Shown one piece after another: positions 43,820 through 53,169 of a DNA stretch of 64,000 nucleotides (the stretch's first letter is position 1; each line of letters opens with the position of its first letter). The stretch lies in assembly GCA_964407165.1 (NCBI GenBank), contig CAYOUJ010000001.1, forward strand, positions 62,001 to 126,000, read 5' to 3'. The stretch is from CAZPKH01 sp964407165 (GTDB lineage Bacteria; Bacteroidota; Bacteroidia; Bacteroidales; Muribaculaceae). Below the pieces are notes generated by a model. That model ran no database searches. It was not told the DNA's origin and was given only the letters and a program-made list of their open reading frames with translations. The position numbers and the translations under genes are program-made.

Positions 43820-46240
43820 TTATCGGAGGTCGATGGTGAGGCGGACGTTGAGCTGGCGGCGGGTGAGGTAGTTGGGGACGGCATACTGAATGTCGTTGAC
43901 GTCGGTCACCCAGTAGTAAGAGCTGACGTTTGAGATGTCGAGGAGATTGAAGACGTCGAGGCCGAGGCGTATGGCGCGGACATGCTTGCGCCATCCGTCG
44001 CGGCGGTCGCCTTCGCCGGGAGGTGAAATGAGGTCGTAGCTGAGTCCGACGTCTACGCGCTTGTAGGCGGGGGTGCGAAAATAGCCTTTGTCGCGCGAGG
44101 AGTGGGGAGCCGTGGTGGGGAGGCCGTCGGAGAAGACGCCCTTGAGCGAGAACTTCAGCTTGGGTATCTTGGGGAAGTAGTCGTTGAAGTAGAGCGACAC
44201 GCTGTAGCGCTGGTCGGTGGGTCGGGGGACGCTGACGCCGTTAAGGTTTTCGCGCGTGCGCATGAGCGAGAAGCTTAGCCAGGAGTCAGAGCCTGGTACA
44301 AACTGGCCGAAGAGGCGCATGTCGAGGCCTAAGGCGGAGCCTTTTGACGAGTTGACACCGGAGTAGACAATCTTCAGGTTGTCAACCTCGTATGGGATGA
44401 GGTTTGAGAGATTTTTGTAATAGGCCTCGGCGGAGATCTTGAAGGGGCGGTTGAAGGCGCGGAAGGTGTAGTCAGAGCCGAGGATTAACTGGAATGAGCG
44501 CTGCGACTTGATGTCGGAGTTGAGCTGAATGGACGCGTTGCCGTCGGCGTCGGCCACCTCCATGCGGTATTCCTTGTAGAAGGGCGCCTGGTAGTAAAGG
44601 CCTGTGGCAAAGCGGAATGTCCAGTTGGGGTTGCGGTCGGGCACGAGGCCGACGTTTACGCGAGGGCTGACAAGAAACTCGCTGTTGAAGTCCCAATAGC
44701 TCATGCGCAGGCCGCCGTTGAGAGAGAGGTAGCCCAAGGAGTTGGGTATGCGCACATCGTCCATAAGGAAGAACGACACGCGGTTGCTGCTCAGGTCGTT
44801 GCGGGAGCTGAGAGAGTAAATGACGCGGAGTGCGTCGGGGTCGAAGGGGAGGGAGTAGCCTGCCGAGTCTCGGCGCTCCCATTCGCGCGAGCGGTCGAGG
44901 ATGGTCTCGTGGTTGTAACCGATGCCGTAGCTGACGTTGTTGCGGCCGAAGGTGGTAGTACCTTTCAGCGACACGTTGAACACGCTGGTGCGCAGGCGTG
45001 TACGGGCGTGCTCCTGGTAGCGGCCGACGCCCAACTCGCCTCCGACGGCCTCGCCGCTGCTGCCACCGGTGCCGGCCTGGTCGAGCCAGTACTCGCCCTG
45101 GATGTCGTAGCTGACGTATTCGTTGCTGAGAAATCCGGAGGCCATTAGCGACAGGCGCGTTGACTTGGAGGGCATATATGTGATGGTGCCGGCGCCGAAC
45201 CAAGTCTCAAACTTGTCGCGCTCGTGGCCGTCGAAGTAGACGGTAAACTGCTTGGCGTCGGTGGAGGTGCCAAAGTTGGTGGAGCGGGTGGCGGGGGTGA
45301 AGCGATAGTCGTTGATGGCGATGTTGCCAAGAAGTGAGATGGTCCACTTTTCGGTGGGCTTGAAGATGAGGTTTGCCTGCACGTCGAAGAATCGAGGGTC
45401 ATACTCGCCCTTCTCGTCCATTGAGCTTAGCAGGCTGGAGTTTTGCTTGTAGCGTATGCCGTAAAGTTGTGAGAACTTGGATGATGACTGCCCAACAGCG
45501 AGAGAACCGCCCATGAGGCTTGCCGATGCAGTGGCCTCGAATGCCTCGGGCTGCCGGTAAGTGATGTCGAGCACCGACGACATCTTGTCGCCGTACTCTG
45601 CCGAGAAGCCGCCGGTGGAGAATCCGATGGCGCCGACCATGTCAGGGTTTATGATGGAGAGGCCCTCCTGTTGTCCGGATGAAATGAGCTGCGGGCGATA
45701 GACTTCTATGCCGTTGATATACACGGAGTTTTCGTCGTACGTGCCGCCGCGGACAGAGTATTGCGAAGACATCTCGTTGTTGGAGTTGACGCCGGCGAGG
45801 GTGCTTATGAGGTTCTCCACGCCGTTGCCGCTGACATCTGGAGCGGAGCGTATGGCATCGACGCCGACTACCTGCACGGAGCCTGTCTGGTTTTTGATGG
45901 CCGTGACCTCAACCTCATCGAGCACTTTCGAGTTCTCGACCATGCGCATGTTCACCGTAATGTCGCCCTTGGGCTGGTATAGCGTGCGCGTCTCCTCGCG
46001 GTAGCCTATGCAGGTGAAAATCACATGGATAGTGTCGGCCTGCGGGCAGCTAAGCGAATAGTCGCCGTCGAGGTTGGTAGTGGCTCCGATGGCTGTGCCG
46101 GCAATGCGCACGGTGACAAACTCCACGGGCTTGGCGGCGTCGTCGGTCACCTTGCCGTGAATCTTCACCTGCGCCGCCGTGGCCGCAGTCACAGCGGCCA
46201 TCAGGCACACAATAATAAATAAGAAACGACGTGTCATCAC
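43820..46240 (-). CDS. TonB-dependent outer-membrane receptor
   Basis: 806 aa with signal peptide (about 1-22), a carboxypeptidase-like regulatory domain (about 24-105, VKIHGKVTDDAAKPVEFV), a plug domain (about 115-230, VVGVDAIRSAPDVSGNGVENL and YSVRGGTYDENSVYINGIEVY) and a large beta-barrel to the end. No SusD-like partner gene is adjacent, so it probably belongs to the non-SusC class that takes up a vitamin, siderophore or peptide. The substrate is not evident. Confidence 0.92.
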   Translation of the reverse strand: MMTRRFLFIIVCLMAAVTAATAAQVKIHGKVTDDAAKPVEFVTVRIAGTAIGATTNLDGDYSLSCPQADTIHVIFTCIGYREETRTLYQPKGDITVNMRMVENSKVLDEVEVTAIKNQTGSVQVVGVDAIRSAPDVSGNGVENLISTLAGVNSNNEMSSQYSVRGGTYDENSVYINGIEVYRPQLISSGQQEGLSIINPDMVGAIGFSTGGFSAEYGDKMSSVLDITYRQPEAFEATASASLMGGSLAVGQSSSKFSQLYGIRYKQNSSLLSSMDEKGEYDPRFFDVQANLIFKPTEKWTISLLGNIAINDYRFTPATRSTNFGTSTDAKQFTVYFDGHERDKFETWFGAGTITYMPSKSTRLSLMASGFLSNEYVSYDIQGEYWLDQAGTGGSSGEAVGGELGVGRYQEHARTRLRTSVFNVSLKGTTTFGRNNVSYGIGYNHETILDRSREWERRDSAGYSLPFDPDALRVIYSLSSRNDLSSNRVSFFLMDDVRIPNSLGYLSLNGGLRMSYWDFNSEFLVSPRVNVGLVPDRNPNWTFRFATGLYYQAPFYKEYRMEVADADGNASIQLNSDIKSQRSFQLILGSDYTFRAFNRPFKISAEAYYKNLSNLIPYEVDNLKIVYSGVNSSKGSALGLDMRLFGQFVPGSDSWLSFSLMRTRENLNGVSVPRPTDQRYSVSLYFNDYFPKIPKLKFSLKGVFSDGLPTTAPHSSRDKGYFRTPAYKRVDVGLSYDLISPPGEGDRRDGWRKHVRAIRLGLDVFNLLDISNVSSYYWVTDVNDIQYAVPNYLTRRQLNVRLTIDLR

Positions 46241-46294
46241 TTATTAATAACGGATTTTTGGGCGGTTCATTATATTATATCCAAAACTTATTGC

Positions 46295-46302
46295 TAAATT
46301 TG
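46295..46302 (+). promoter_or_regulatory. -7 box of the rRNA methyltransferase gene
   Basis: TAAATTTG ends 6 nt before the ATG at 46309; the mRNA is predicted to be leaderless. Confidence 0.6.
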
Positions 46303-46308
46303 CGGTCA

Positions 46309-47151
46309 ATGAATGCCCCTATCGTAATAACGGACCTTGCCGATGAGCGCGTGGCGCCATACGTCAGGCTGACAGAGGCGCAGTTGCGCAGTGGCTTGCG
46401 CACGCACGAAAGCGGGGCGCGAGGGCGCTGCCCCGCTCCGGCGCTATTTATTGCCGAGAGCCCCAAGGTGATACATGTGGCGCTCAATGCCGGTTATCAG
46501 CCCGTTTCGATGCTGTGCGAGGAGCGGCACATAACAGGCGACGCTGCAGGAATAATCGCGCGGTGTCCGGAGATGCCGGTGTATACCGGCTCGCGGGAAC
46601 TGTTGCAGCGGCTGACGGGCTACACGCTCACGCGCGGCGTGCTGTGCGCGATGCGACGCCCGGCGGAACGGCCGCTTGCCGAGGTCGTGCAGGGGGCGAG
46701 TAGGGCAGTGGTGATCGACGGCGTGACCGACACCACCAACATAGGCGCCATCTTCCGCAGCGCTGCGGCCCTCGGCATAGACGCGGTGCTTATGACGCCT
46801 ACGTCGTGCGACCCGCTGAACCGCCGCAGCGTGCGCGTGTCGATGGGTAGCGTGTTCCTCGTTCCGTGGACGTACTTGCCTGCCGAGGGGTGGCAGGAGG
46901 AGCTGCGGAGCCTCGGTTTCAAGACCGTGGCGATGGCGCTGACCGACCGGTCGGTGAGCATCGACGACGCTGCGCTGTGCGCCGAGCCTCGGCTGGCGAT
47001 TATCATGGGCACGGAGGGTGAAGGATTGGATGCCAAGGTGATAGCCGAAGCCGACTACACGGCGCGTATACCGATGGCGCATGGGGTCGACTCGCTCAAC
47101 GTCGCCGCCGCGGCCGCCGTGGCCTTCTGGCAGCTCAGAAACCGCATGTGA
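46309..47151 (+). CDS. TrmH/SpoU-family RNA 2'-O-methyltransferase
   Basis: 280 aa from ATG 46309. N-terminal substrate-binding domain, then the knotted SPOUT methyltransferase: TNIGAIFRSAAALG, IMGTEGEGLDAKV and IPMAHGVDSLNVAAAAAVAF. The substrate RNA is probably 23S rRNA or tRNA; RlmB versus TrmH cannot be told. The translation start fits the promoter box 6 nt upstream. Confidence 0.9.
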   Translation: MNAPIVITDLADERVAPYVRLTEAQLRSGLRTHESGARGRCPAPALFIAESPKVIHVALNAGYQPVSMLCEERHITGDAAGIIARCPEMPVYTGSRELLQRLTGYTLTRGVLCAMRRPAERPLAEVVQGASRAVVIDGVTDTTNIGAIFRSAAALGIDAVLMTPTSCDPLNRRSVRVSMGSVFLVPWTYLPAEGWQEELRSLGFKTVAMALTDRSVSIDDAALCAEPRLAIIMGTEGEGLDAKVIAEADYTARIPMAHGVDSLNVAAAAAVAFWQLRNRM

Positions 47152-47159
47152 GAGGTCTC

Positions 47160-47197
47160 ATACAGAAACAATAGAAACAATAGAAACCAAGAAACTA
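47160..47197. repeat. AGAAACAATAGAAACC word array
   Basis: Four GAAACAATA/GAAACCAA words after the rRNA methyltransferase stop and before the lipoprotein gene. Resembles the arms of 31411-31474 and 42389-42456 and the DoxX-tpiA linker. Confidence 0.55.
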
Positions 47198-47222
47198 TAA
47201 GCCAATCAAAAACCAATTACGC

Positions 47223-47630
47223 ATGAAGAGAATTTTTTCGATGATGGCACTGATGGCACTGCTGTGCCTGATGGCAGTGTCGTGCTCCAACCGAGACCGC
47301 ATCCAGCGCGAGGTTGACGCCGCCAACAAAGACCTTCCCGAGACCATAGGGATAGGCGCGACTATCGACAACTTCGATCTCACCAACGACGCCGTCACGC
47401 TCAACATGACCTTTGGAAGCGTCACCGGCGCTACCGCCGAGATATTCGAGGAGAAGCGCGAGACGCTGGAGACGGAGGTGCTCCACGAGGTGATCAACGA
47501 CGAGACGCGCGAGCTCTTCAAGGCTATTGCCGAGGAGGGGATGTCGTTCAAGATTGCCATCCACACCGGCGCCGACAGCAAGACCACGGAGATCACCATC
47601 ACCCCCGCGATGATCAAGAAAGCCCTGTAA
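47223..47630 (+). CDS. small lipoprotein, unknown family
   Basis: 135 aa with a lipoprotein signal (LLCLMAVSCSN; Cys at about residue 21). The mature domain of about 110 residues (IGIGATIDNFDLTNDAVTLNM) is a small alpha/beta fold ending ITITPAMIKKAL. I do not recognise the family with confidence. Convergent with the TPR gene. Confidence 0.8.
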   Translation: MKRIFSMMALMALLCLMAVSCSNRDRIQREVDAANKDLPETIGIGATIDNFDLTNDAVTLNMTFGSVTGATAEIFEEKRETLETEVLHEVINDETRELFKAIAEEGMSFKIAIHTGADSKTTEITITPAMIKKAL

Positions 47631-47700
47631 ACTACCAACTACGAGCTACGAGCTACGAACTTGCCCCGAGGGGGTAGTCCGTAGCTCGTAGTTGGTAGTT
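47630..47700. terminator. 21-bp inverted repeat (CTACGAGCTACG words) between convergent genes
   Basis: Perfect arms 47630-47650 and 47680-47700 with a GC-rich centre CCCC...GGGG (47664-47674). The left arm begins on the TAA stop of the lipoprotein gene. The words are the same as in the 5399-5446 hairpin. Confidence 0.78.
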
Positions 47701-47711
47701 CGTAGTTGTGA

Positions 47712-49331
47712 TTACTTCTGGGCGAAGATGGAGGCGTACCGGGTGAGGAGCTCGGTGAAGCGGGCGTCGGAGCGGATGGGCTCTACGTTGATGCGTGCGT
47801 CGGTGTCGGCGGTCCAGCGGTAGTAGTCGCCGTAGCCCTGCTGAAGGGCTTTCTCCATCATCTCGAATGCGCGGTCGGCGTTGCCGGCATGGGCATAATA
47901 GCAGGCTGCGTAGTAGTATGTCTCTGGAGCGGGCTTGTCGCCTACGGCGGCGAGGACGCTGTCCATCCATGCGTTTGCCTCGTCAGCACGTGATGTGTAG
48001 AGGTAGGCAAAGCCCTTGAAGGAGCGGACGTCGGTGTCGGGGAACGTGGTGAAGCCGATGACTTTGTTGTAATAGTCCTGTGCGGCGTCGGCATTGTTCT
48101 GGAAATCAGCGAGTGCCCACGCCCGGACCATAGTATAATATGGATTTCGGGGTGCGTTGAGACATGCGTTGCCGAGGGAGGTTGAAGCCTCGGGTATGGT
48201 GCCCTGACGCAGCTGGGCAATACCCTTGGCAAGAAGGGCCGGGGCATAGTTGGCATCCTTGGCAAGGGCGCGGTCAGCGGCAGTGACGGCCTGCGAGTAG
48301 GCGCCCATGGCACGCTTGATGTCACTCTTGACTACGTAAGCCTCGATGTTGTCGGCGGATGAGCCTATAGCATCGTCAGCATCCTCAAGGCCCTTGGTAT
48401 AGTTGGTCAGAGCGTACTGGCACTCAGCGAGGTTGCGGTAAATGCCGGCGTAGGTGAGGAGGCCTGACTGTATGAGGTAATCATAGTCGGCGATGGCTGC
48501 GGGGTATTTGAAGTTGGCCTGGGCAACGGCTGCGCGGATGTAGTAATAGGCACCCTGGCGGGGCGAGCGGGCTATCGCGGAGGTAAGGCCGGAGTTTACG
48601 GCGTCATAGTCGGTATAGCTCATCTCCAGCAAGGCGTGCAGCGGTTTTGCAAGCTCGCGGCCGTTGGAAAAGTTGATAGCGGTGAGATAGTCGTCCACAG
48701 CGCCCTGGTCATTGCCCAGCTGTGTGCGGATGCTTGCACGGTGCAGGTAGACGTCGGCCTGAGCGGGTGTGAGGTCTACGGCGTCGTCGGCGTACTTGTT
48801 GGCTGCGTTGGTATTACCCTCGGCAGCGCTCACGCGTGCGAGACCGAAGAGAGCCTCCTGCGAACGGCTGTTAAGGCGCTGCAGTTTCTCATAGTCAGCG
48901 CGCGCAGCCTTGTAATCACCCTTTGCGTACTCGATGTTGGCGCGCTGGTAGATGGTGGTGTAGTTGTTGGGGTCGATGGCCAGGGCCTGGTTGAGGTCGT
49001 TGATGGCCATGTCGTACTTGCCCATGCGCTCGCAGATAGAGGCACGCAGTGAGTAGCACTGGAAGCGTATGTCCTTCTCCTTCTGGGGGGCATACTCGAG
49101 AGCCTTGTTGATGTCTTCAAAGGCCTCGCTGAACTGGTTATGGTTGTAATATTCGTTGGCGCGACGGAAGTAGACCTGATAGTTGGTCGGATCCTCCTGC
49201 AGCTGGCGCTCGTAAGTAGCCATTACGGCGCGGTGCATTTCGTCGGCGTCTGACTTTGACTGAGCGGCTGCGCTGAATGTGCAGGCAGCCAGGGCCAGGG
49301 TGGCCGCAGCAAAGATGGTTTTGAGTTGCAT
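47712..49331 (-). CDS. exported tetratricopeptide-repeat protein
   Basis: 539 aa with a signal peptide (about 1-24). Many TPR units (YQVYFRRANEYYNHNQFSEAFEDINKALEY; DMAINDLNQALAIDPNNYTTIYQRA; ADYEKLQRLNSRSQEALFGLARV) cover most of the chain. A periplasmic scaffold or envelope assembly factor is probable; no enzyme domain is visible. Confidence 0.88.
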   Translation of the reverse strand: MQLKTIFAAATLALAACTFSAAAQSKSDADEMHRAVMATYERQLQEDPTNYQVYFRRANEYYNHNQFSEAFEDINKALEYAPQKEKDIRFQCYSLRASICERMGKYDMAINDLNQALAIDPNNYTTIYQRANIEYAKGDYKAARADYEKLQRLNSRSQEALFGLARVSAAEGNTNAANKYADDAVDLTPAQADVYLHRASIRTQLGNDQGAVDDYLTAINFSNGRELAKPLHALLEMSYTDYDAVNSGLTSAIARSPRQGAYYYIRAAVAQANFKYPAAIADYDYLIQSGLLTYAGIYRNLAECQYALTNYTKGLEDADDAIGSSADNIEAYVVKSDIKRAMGAYSQAVTAADRALAKDANYAPALLAKGIAQLRQGTIPEASTSLGNACLNAPRNPYYTMVRAWALADFQNNADAAQDYYNKVIGFTTFPDTDVRSFKGFAYLYTSRADEANAWMDSVLAAVGDKPAPETYYYAACYYAHAGNADRAFEMMEKALQQGYGDYYRWTADTDARINVEPIRSDARFTELLTRYASIFAQK

Positions 49332-49382
49332 GGTAAGAATATATGTTAAAGTTATTAATGTCCGGCTTTTATTTTTGACTTT

Positions 49383-49436
49383 CGATAAAATCGACAGTCT
49401 CGATTAAAAATCGATAAAAATCGATATACTCGATTT
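49383..49436. repeat. ATCGATAAAA word array
   Basis: Five ATCGAT/TCGATA words (GATAAAATCGACAG, GATTAAAAATCGATA, ATCGATATACTCGA) lie between the TPR and kdsA genes; similar to the tpiA terminator stem. Confidence 0.5.
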
Positions 49437-49442
49437 CGTTGT

Positions 49443-50261
49443 CTAAAAGGTGTTGACGGTTGCGCGAATGGCGCAGAGACGCTCGAGCATGGGGCCAAGC
49501 AGGTCAAGGCGCAGCATGTTTGCGCCGTCGCTCTTGGCGCGGGCAGGCTCGGGGTGCGTCTCGATGAAGAGACCGTCGGCGCCGACGGCGATGCCGGCAC
49601 GGGCTATGGTCTCAATCATGTCGGGGCGACCGCCGGTGACGCCGGCGCTCTGGTTGGGCTGCTGCAGCGAGTGTGTGCAGTCAAGGAACACGGGGGTCCC
49701 GAATGACTGCATCTCGGGGATGCCGCGATAGTCTACTATGAGGTCGTGGTAGCCGAACATGGTGCCACGGTCGGTGATGGCTACGTCTATGTCGCCGCCC
49801 TCGCGGACTTTCTGGACTGCGAAATGCATGGCCTCGGGTGAGAGGAACTGTCCTTTTTTGATGTTGACGGTCTTGCCGGTCTTTGCGGCGGCGAGGAGTA
49901 TGTCGGTCTGGCGGCAGAGAAAGGCGGGCACTTGAAGGATGTCGACGAAGTCGGCGGCCATTTGGGCCTCGGCTGCGCTGTGGAAGTCGGTGACCACGGG
50001 CATGCCGTATGTGCGCCCGACCTTGGCCAATATCTCCAGGGCCTTCAGGTCGCCGATGCCGGTGAATGAGTCGAGGCGCGAGCGATTGGCCTTGCGGTAT
50101 GAGCCTTTGAATATGTAAGGTATATTGAGGCGACGGGCAGTTTCGACTATCTGTCCGGCGATGTCCATGGCCATCTGCTCCCCCTCAATGACACAGGGAC
50201 CGGCCATGAGCATGAACATCGGCGATGAGGCTTGGAACTGTTTTAGAGTGGTATAAGACAT
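49443..50261 (-). CDS. kdsA: 3-deoxy-8-phosphooctulonate synthase
   Basis: 272 aa. Condenses arabinose 5-phosphate with phosphoenolpyruvate for Kdo, the inner-core sugar of lipopolysaccharide. Barrel motifs: MAGPCVIEG (18-26), the FKGSYRKANRS loop, GLFIETHPEP and LDCTHSLQQPN. Cys23 in the AGPCVIE position marks the metal-dependent class. Follows rsmE after 1 nt. Confidence 0.95.
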   Translation of the reverse strand: MSYTTLKQFQASSPMFMLMAGPCVIEGEQMAMDIAGQIVETARRLNIPYIFKGSYRKANRSRLDSFTGIGDLKALEILAKVGRTYGMPVVTDFHSAAEAQMAADFVDILQVPAFLCRQTDILLAAAKTGKTVNIKKGQFLSPEAMHFAVQKVREGGDIDVAITDRGTMFGYHDLIVDYRGIPEMQSFGTPVFLDCTHSLQQPNQSAGVTGGRPDMIETIARAGIAVGADGLFIETHPEPARAKSDGANMLRLDLLGPMLERLCAIRATVNTF

Positions 50262-50262
50262 A

Positions 50263-50979
50263 TTATAAGGCTGGAGAGAGTTGGTTGACTATGTGTAAGG
50301 TGTCACAAGCGACGAGTGCGGCAGTCTCGGTGCGCAGACGATTGTCGCCCATGGTCACGGGTGTGAAACCGGCGGCAATGGCCTGTTCCACTTCGGCAGG
50401 GGAGAAGTCCCCCTCCGGACCGATGAGCACGGCTGCAGAGCGATGTAGCTGCACTGCAGCTGCGAGCAGGCGGCGCGGGACACTGTCGTCGCAGTAGCCC
50501 ATGAAGCGCTGGTCGGCGGTACATGAGGCAAGAAAGTCGGCAATGGGCGTCATCTCTGCGATTTCGGGAAGCGTGGCTTTAAGCGACTGCTTCATGGCAG
50601 CGACGGCAACGCGCCGGAGGCGATCTGTCTTGATCTCCTTGCGCTCGGAGTAGCGACAGAAGACGGGGACGATGCGGTCGACGCCTGTCTCTGTCAGTTT
50701 CTCGACAAGCCACTCCATGCGGTCGATGCTCTTGGTGGGAGCGACCGCAATGGTGATATGGAAGTCCCAGCATGGCTTGACTTCGGCTCGTTCGACTATC
50801 TCGACACCTGTCCGGCGGGGATGGGGATCGACGATGCGGCAGGTGTAAACCGTGCCACGGCCGTCGGTCACCTCCACCATGTCGCCGACAGTGTGGCGCA
50901 GCACTTTTATAGCGTGCTGTGAGTCGCTCTCGGGCAACGTTAAGGTGGCGGCTATGTCGGGCGCGTAGAAGCGTATCAT
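50263..50979 (-). CDS. rsmE: 16S rRNA (uracil-1498-N3)-methyltransferase
   Basis: 238 aa SPOUT enzyme: N-terminal PUA-like domain (HAIKVLRHTVGD) and the knot LIGPEGDFSPAEVEQAIAAG with MGDNRLRTETAAL. Start overlaps the MFS stop by 4 bp (ATGA), end is 1 nt from kdsA. One transcript MFS-rsmE-kdsA is likely. Confidence 0.94.
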   Translation of the reverse strand: MIRFYAPDIAATLTLPESDSQHAIKVLRHTVGDMVEVTDGRGTVYTCRIVDPHPRRTGVEIVERAEVKPCWDFHITIAVAPTKSIDRMEWLVEKLTETGVDRIVPVFCRYSERKEIKTDRLRRVAVAAMKQSLKATLPEIAEMTPIADFLASCTADQRFMGYCDDSVPRRLLAAAVQLHRSAAVLIGPEGDFSPAEVEQAIAAGFTPVTMGDNRLRTETAALVACDTLHIVNQLSPAL

Positions 50980-52388
50980 TTCTTTGCTTGCTGCTCTTTC
51001 TCGATTACGCGATCTTCGTCAACGCCGCTGTAAGTGAAGCCTTCAGGAGCGTCGAGGGGCATATCTGACTCGACGGTAACGGCAACGGGAGAGTCGGGAG
51101 TATGCTTGTATTTGAAGAATATCATGAAGAGCACTGCAACGATGAGAGCGAAGGCTGCGAAGATGAGCCATGCCGTGGTCCAGTTGCCCATCATGTAATC
51201 GCCCTCCTGATGGCAGAAGAGACTGATGACCCAGCCGGCGGTGAGGGTGCCGACAGTGGCGCCGAGGCCATTGGTCATGAGCATGAAAAGGCCCTGGGCA
51301 GAGGCTTGTATCGACGGGTCGGTCTCCTTGCTGATGAAGAGGGCGCCGGAGACGTTGAAGAAGTCGAATGCCACGCCGTAGACTATCATTGAGAAGATGA
51401 AGAGCCAGAGGCCGCCACCGGGATTACCGAGTCCGAGTCCGCCAAAGCGGCAAACCCATGCGAGCATAGAGATGGTCATGACCACCTTTATGCCGTAGCG
51501 CTTGAGGAAGAAGGGGATAAGCAGTATGCACAGCGCCTCTGAAATCTGCGACAGGGATGTGAGCAGGGTGGGGTTCTGGGCGCCGAAAGAGGTTGCGTAC
51601 TCCTTGATGGCCTGGAAGTGGGAGATGAAGGGGCCGGCGTAGCCGTTGGTCACCTGCAGGCACATGCCCAGGAGCATCGAGAAGATAAAGAACACGGCCA
51701 GCTTGCGTTGCTTGAACAGCGTAAAAGCCTTGAGACCCAGCGACTCGACAAGCGAACCTGACTTCTGTGTCTTGACCAGCGGGCACTGCGGCAGGAAGAC
51801 GCAGTAGACAAAGAGCACGAGGCTGAGCAGGGCGCTGACGAAGAACTGCCAATAGCTGTATTGGAACGTATCCATCGAGCCGAGCATGAAGCCGAAAGAG
51901 CCGTCCTTGATGTAGGCGCAGTTGACAAACCACATGGAAGCGATGAAGCCGACTGTGCCGAGGACACGGATAGGGGGGAAGTCTTTGATCGTGTCAAGCC
52001 CGGCATCGGTGAGCAGTCGGAATGCAACGGTGTTGGCCAGGGCGATGGTGGGCATGAAGAAGGCCACGGAGATGGTGTAGCACGTAATGAACATTGGCGG
52101 GTCGGGCATGGGGGAGTCGAGGCCCATGAAGAAACAGGCGCCCATGAATATGCCTGCCATGAGATGGCAAAGACCGAGCACACGCTGGGGCTGTATGAGC
52201 TTGTCGGCCACAATGCCCATCAAGGCGGGCATAAACAGCGAAACTATGCCCTGTATGGCATAGAACCAAGAGATTAGGTCAGCCATGCCGGCCTTTATAA
52301 GGTAGTTGCCCATGCAGGTGAGGTAGGCGCCCCAGACGGCGAACTCGAGGAAGTTGAGCAGGGCCAACCGTGATTTGATACCTTTCAT
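50976..52388 (-). CDS. MFS nucleoside/H+ symporter-like permease
   Basis: 470 aa, 12 predicted helices. N-terminus (LALLNFLEFAVWGAYLTCMGNYLI) and length match the nucleoside:H+ symporter (NupG-like) family. Cytoplasmic C-terminal tail of about 40 residues. Substrate is probably a nucleoside, by family only. Its own promoter box (TACATTTG at 52455-52462 on the minus strand) lies about 65 nt upstream. Confidence 0.85.
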   Translation of the reverse strand: MKGIKSRLALLNFLEFAVWGAYLTCMGNYLIKAGMADLISWFYAIQGIVSLFMPALMGIVADKLIQPQRVLGLCHLMAGIFMGACFFMGLDSPMPDPPMFITCYTISVAFFMPTIALANTVAFRLLTDAGLDTIKDFPPIRVLGTVGFIASMWFVNCAYIKDGSFGFMLGSMDTFQYSYWQFFVSALLSLVLFVYCVFLPQCPLVKTQKSGSLVESLGLKAFTLFKQRKLAVFFIFSMLLGMCLQVTNGYAGPFISHFQAIKEYATSFGAQNPTLLTSLSQISEALCILLIPFFLKRYGIKVVMTISMLAWVCRFGGLGLGNPGGGLWLFIFSMIVYGVAFDFFNVSGALFISKETDPSIQASAQGLFMLMTNGLGATVGTLTAGWVISLFCHQEGDYMMGNWTTAWLIFAAFALIVAVLFMIFFKYKHTPDSPVAVTVESDMPLDAPEGFTYSGVDEDRVIEKEQQAKK

Positions 52389-52454
52389 CAGTAAGTGTTG
52401 AGTTTAATTTTTCAGGCGATAGATAGATTGTCAGAGGGAGGGATTTTCAGACTG

Positions 52455-52462
52455 CAAATGTA
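52455..52462 (-). promoter_or_regulatory. -7 box of the MFS gene
   Basis: On the minus strand this reads TACATTTG. Lies in the 101-bp gap after the DUF151 gene. Confidence 0.5.
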
Positions 52463-52489
52463 ACCAAAATATTTCAAACAGGCAAGCAT

Positions 52490-53152
52490 TTAACCTTTCT
52501 TACGTTTAAGAATTTCGGTGATGCGTGCAGCCTCCTCGTAATCCTCGTTGTCGATAAGCTGCTCGAGCAGGCGCTCGAGTTCGGGGATGGAGAGCTGCTC
52601 CGGGCGTGGCACCAGGTTGCCGACGCGAGTGGTTGCCTCCTCTTGCTGATCGTCCTGGCCCGGGGTGCCGGCGGTGTCGAACAGATCCGAGAGCGATTCG
52701 GGCGTCTCGCCGTCGTCCTGGGTCTTCTCGTGCACTTCGAGCAGGAAGCCATGCTCCTTGAGTATGGCAGGCGTGGTGTAAATGGGCGCACCGGTGCGCA
52801 TGGCGATTGCAATGCCGTCGGAGGTACGGGAGTCGATCTTGACCACGCGCTCGCCATCGGTGAATGTCAGTTCGGAGTAGAAGACATCGTTCTCCACATT
52901 ATAAATAAACACCTGCTCAAGGCGCACGCCGAACGCATGGATGAAAGAGTTGAAGATGTCGTGTACCAGCGGCCGCGGGGGCTTTATCCCCTCCATGGCT
53001 ATTGCAATGGACTGCGCCTCGGCCTCCCCAATCCAGATGTTGAGGTGGAGCGGTCCGTCGGTCTGGCGCAGAATGAGCATATATGCCGACCGCTTGAGCT
53101 TGGCGTAAGAGAGGCCAAGCACGCGCAGCTGTATCATATCAGAGTTTTCCAT
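52490..53152 (-). CDS. bifunctional nuclease family protein (DUF151) with UVR domain
   Basis: 220 aa from ATG 53152. N-terminal DUF151 domain (about 1-150, LNIWIGEAEAQSIAIAMEGI and KIDSRTSDGIAIAMRTGAPI), an acidic linker, and a C-terminal UVR motif (LEQLIDNEDYEEAARITEIL). DUF151 proteins have been described as DNases/RNases in plants and bacteria; the function here is unproven. 17 nt downstream of mnmA on the same strand. Confidence 0.88.
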   Translation of the reverse strand: MENSDMIQLRVLGLSYAKLKRSAYMLILRQTDGPLHLNIWIGEAEAQSIAIAMEGIKPPRPLVHDIFNSFIHAFGVRLEQVFIYNVENDVFYSELTFTDGERVVKIDSRTSDGIAIAMRTGAPIYTTPAILKEHGFLLEVHEKTQDDGETPESLSDLFDTAGTPGQDDQQEEATTRVGNLVPRPEQLSIPELERLLEQLIDNEDYEEAARITEILKRKKG

Positions 53153-53169
53153 GGGCAAATAGTTATGCG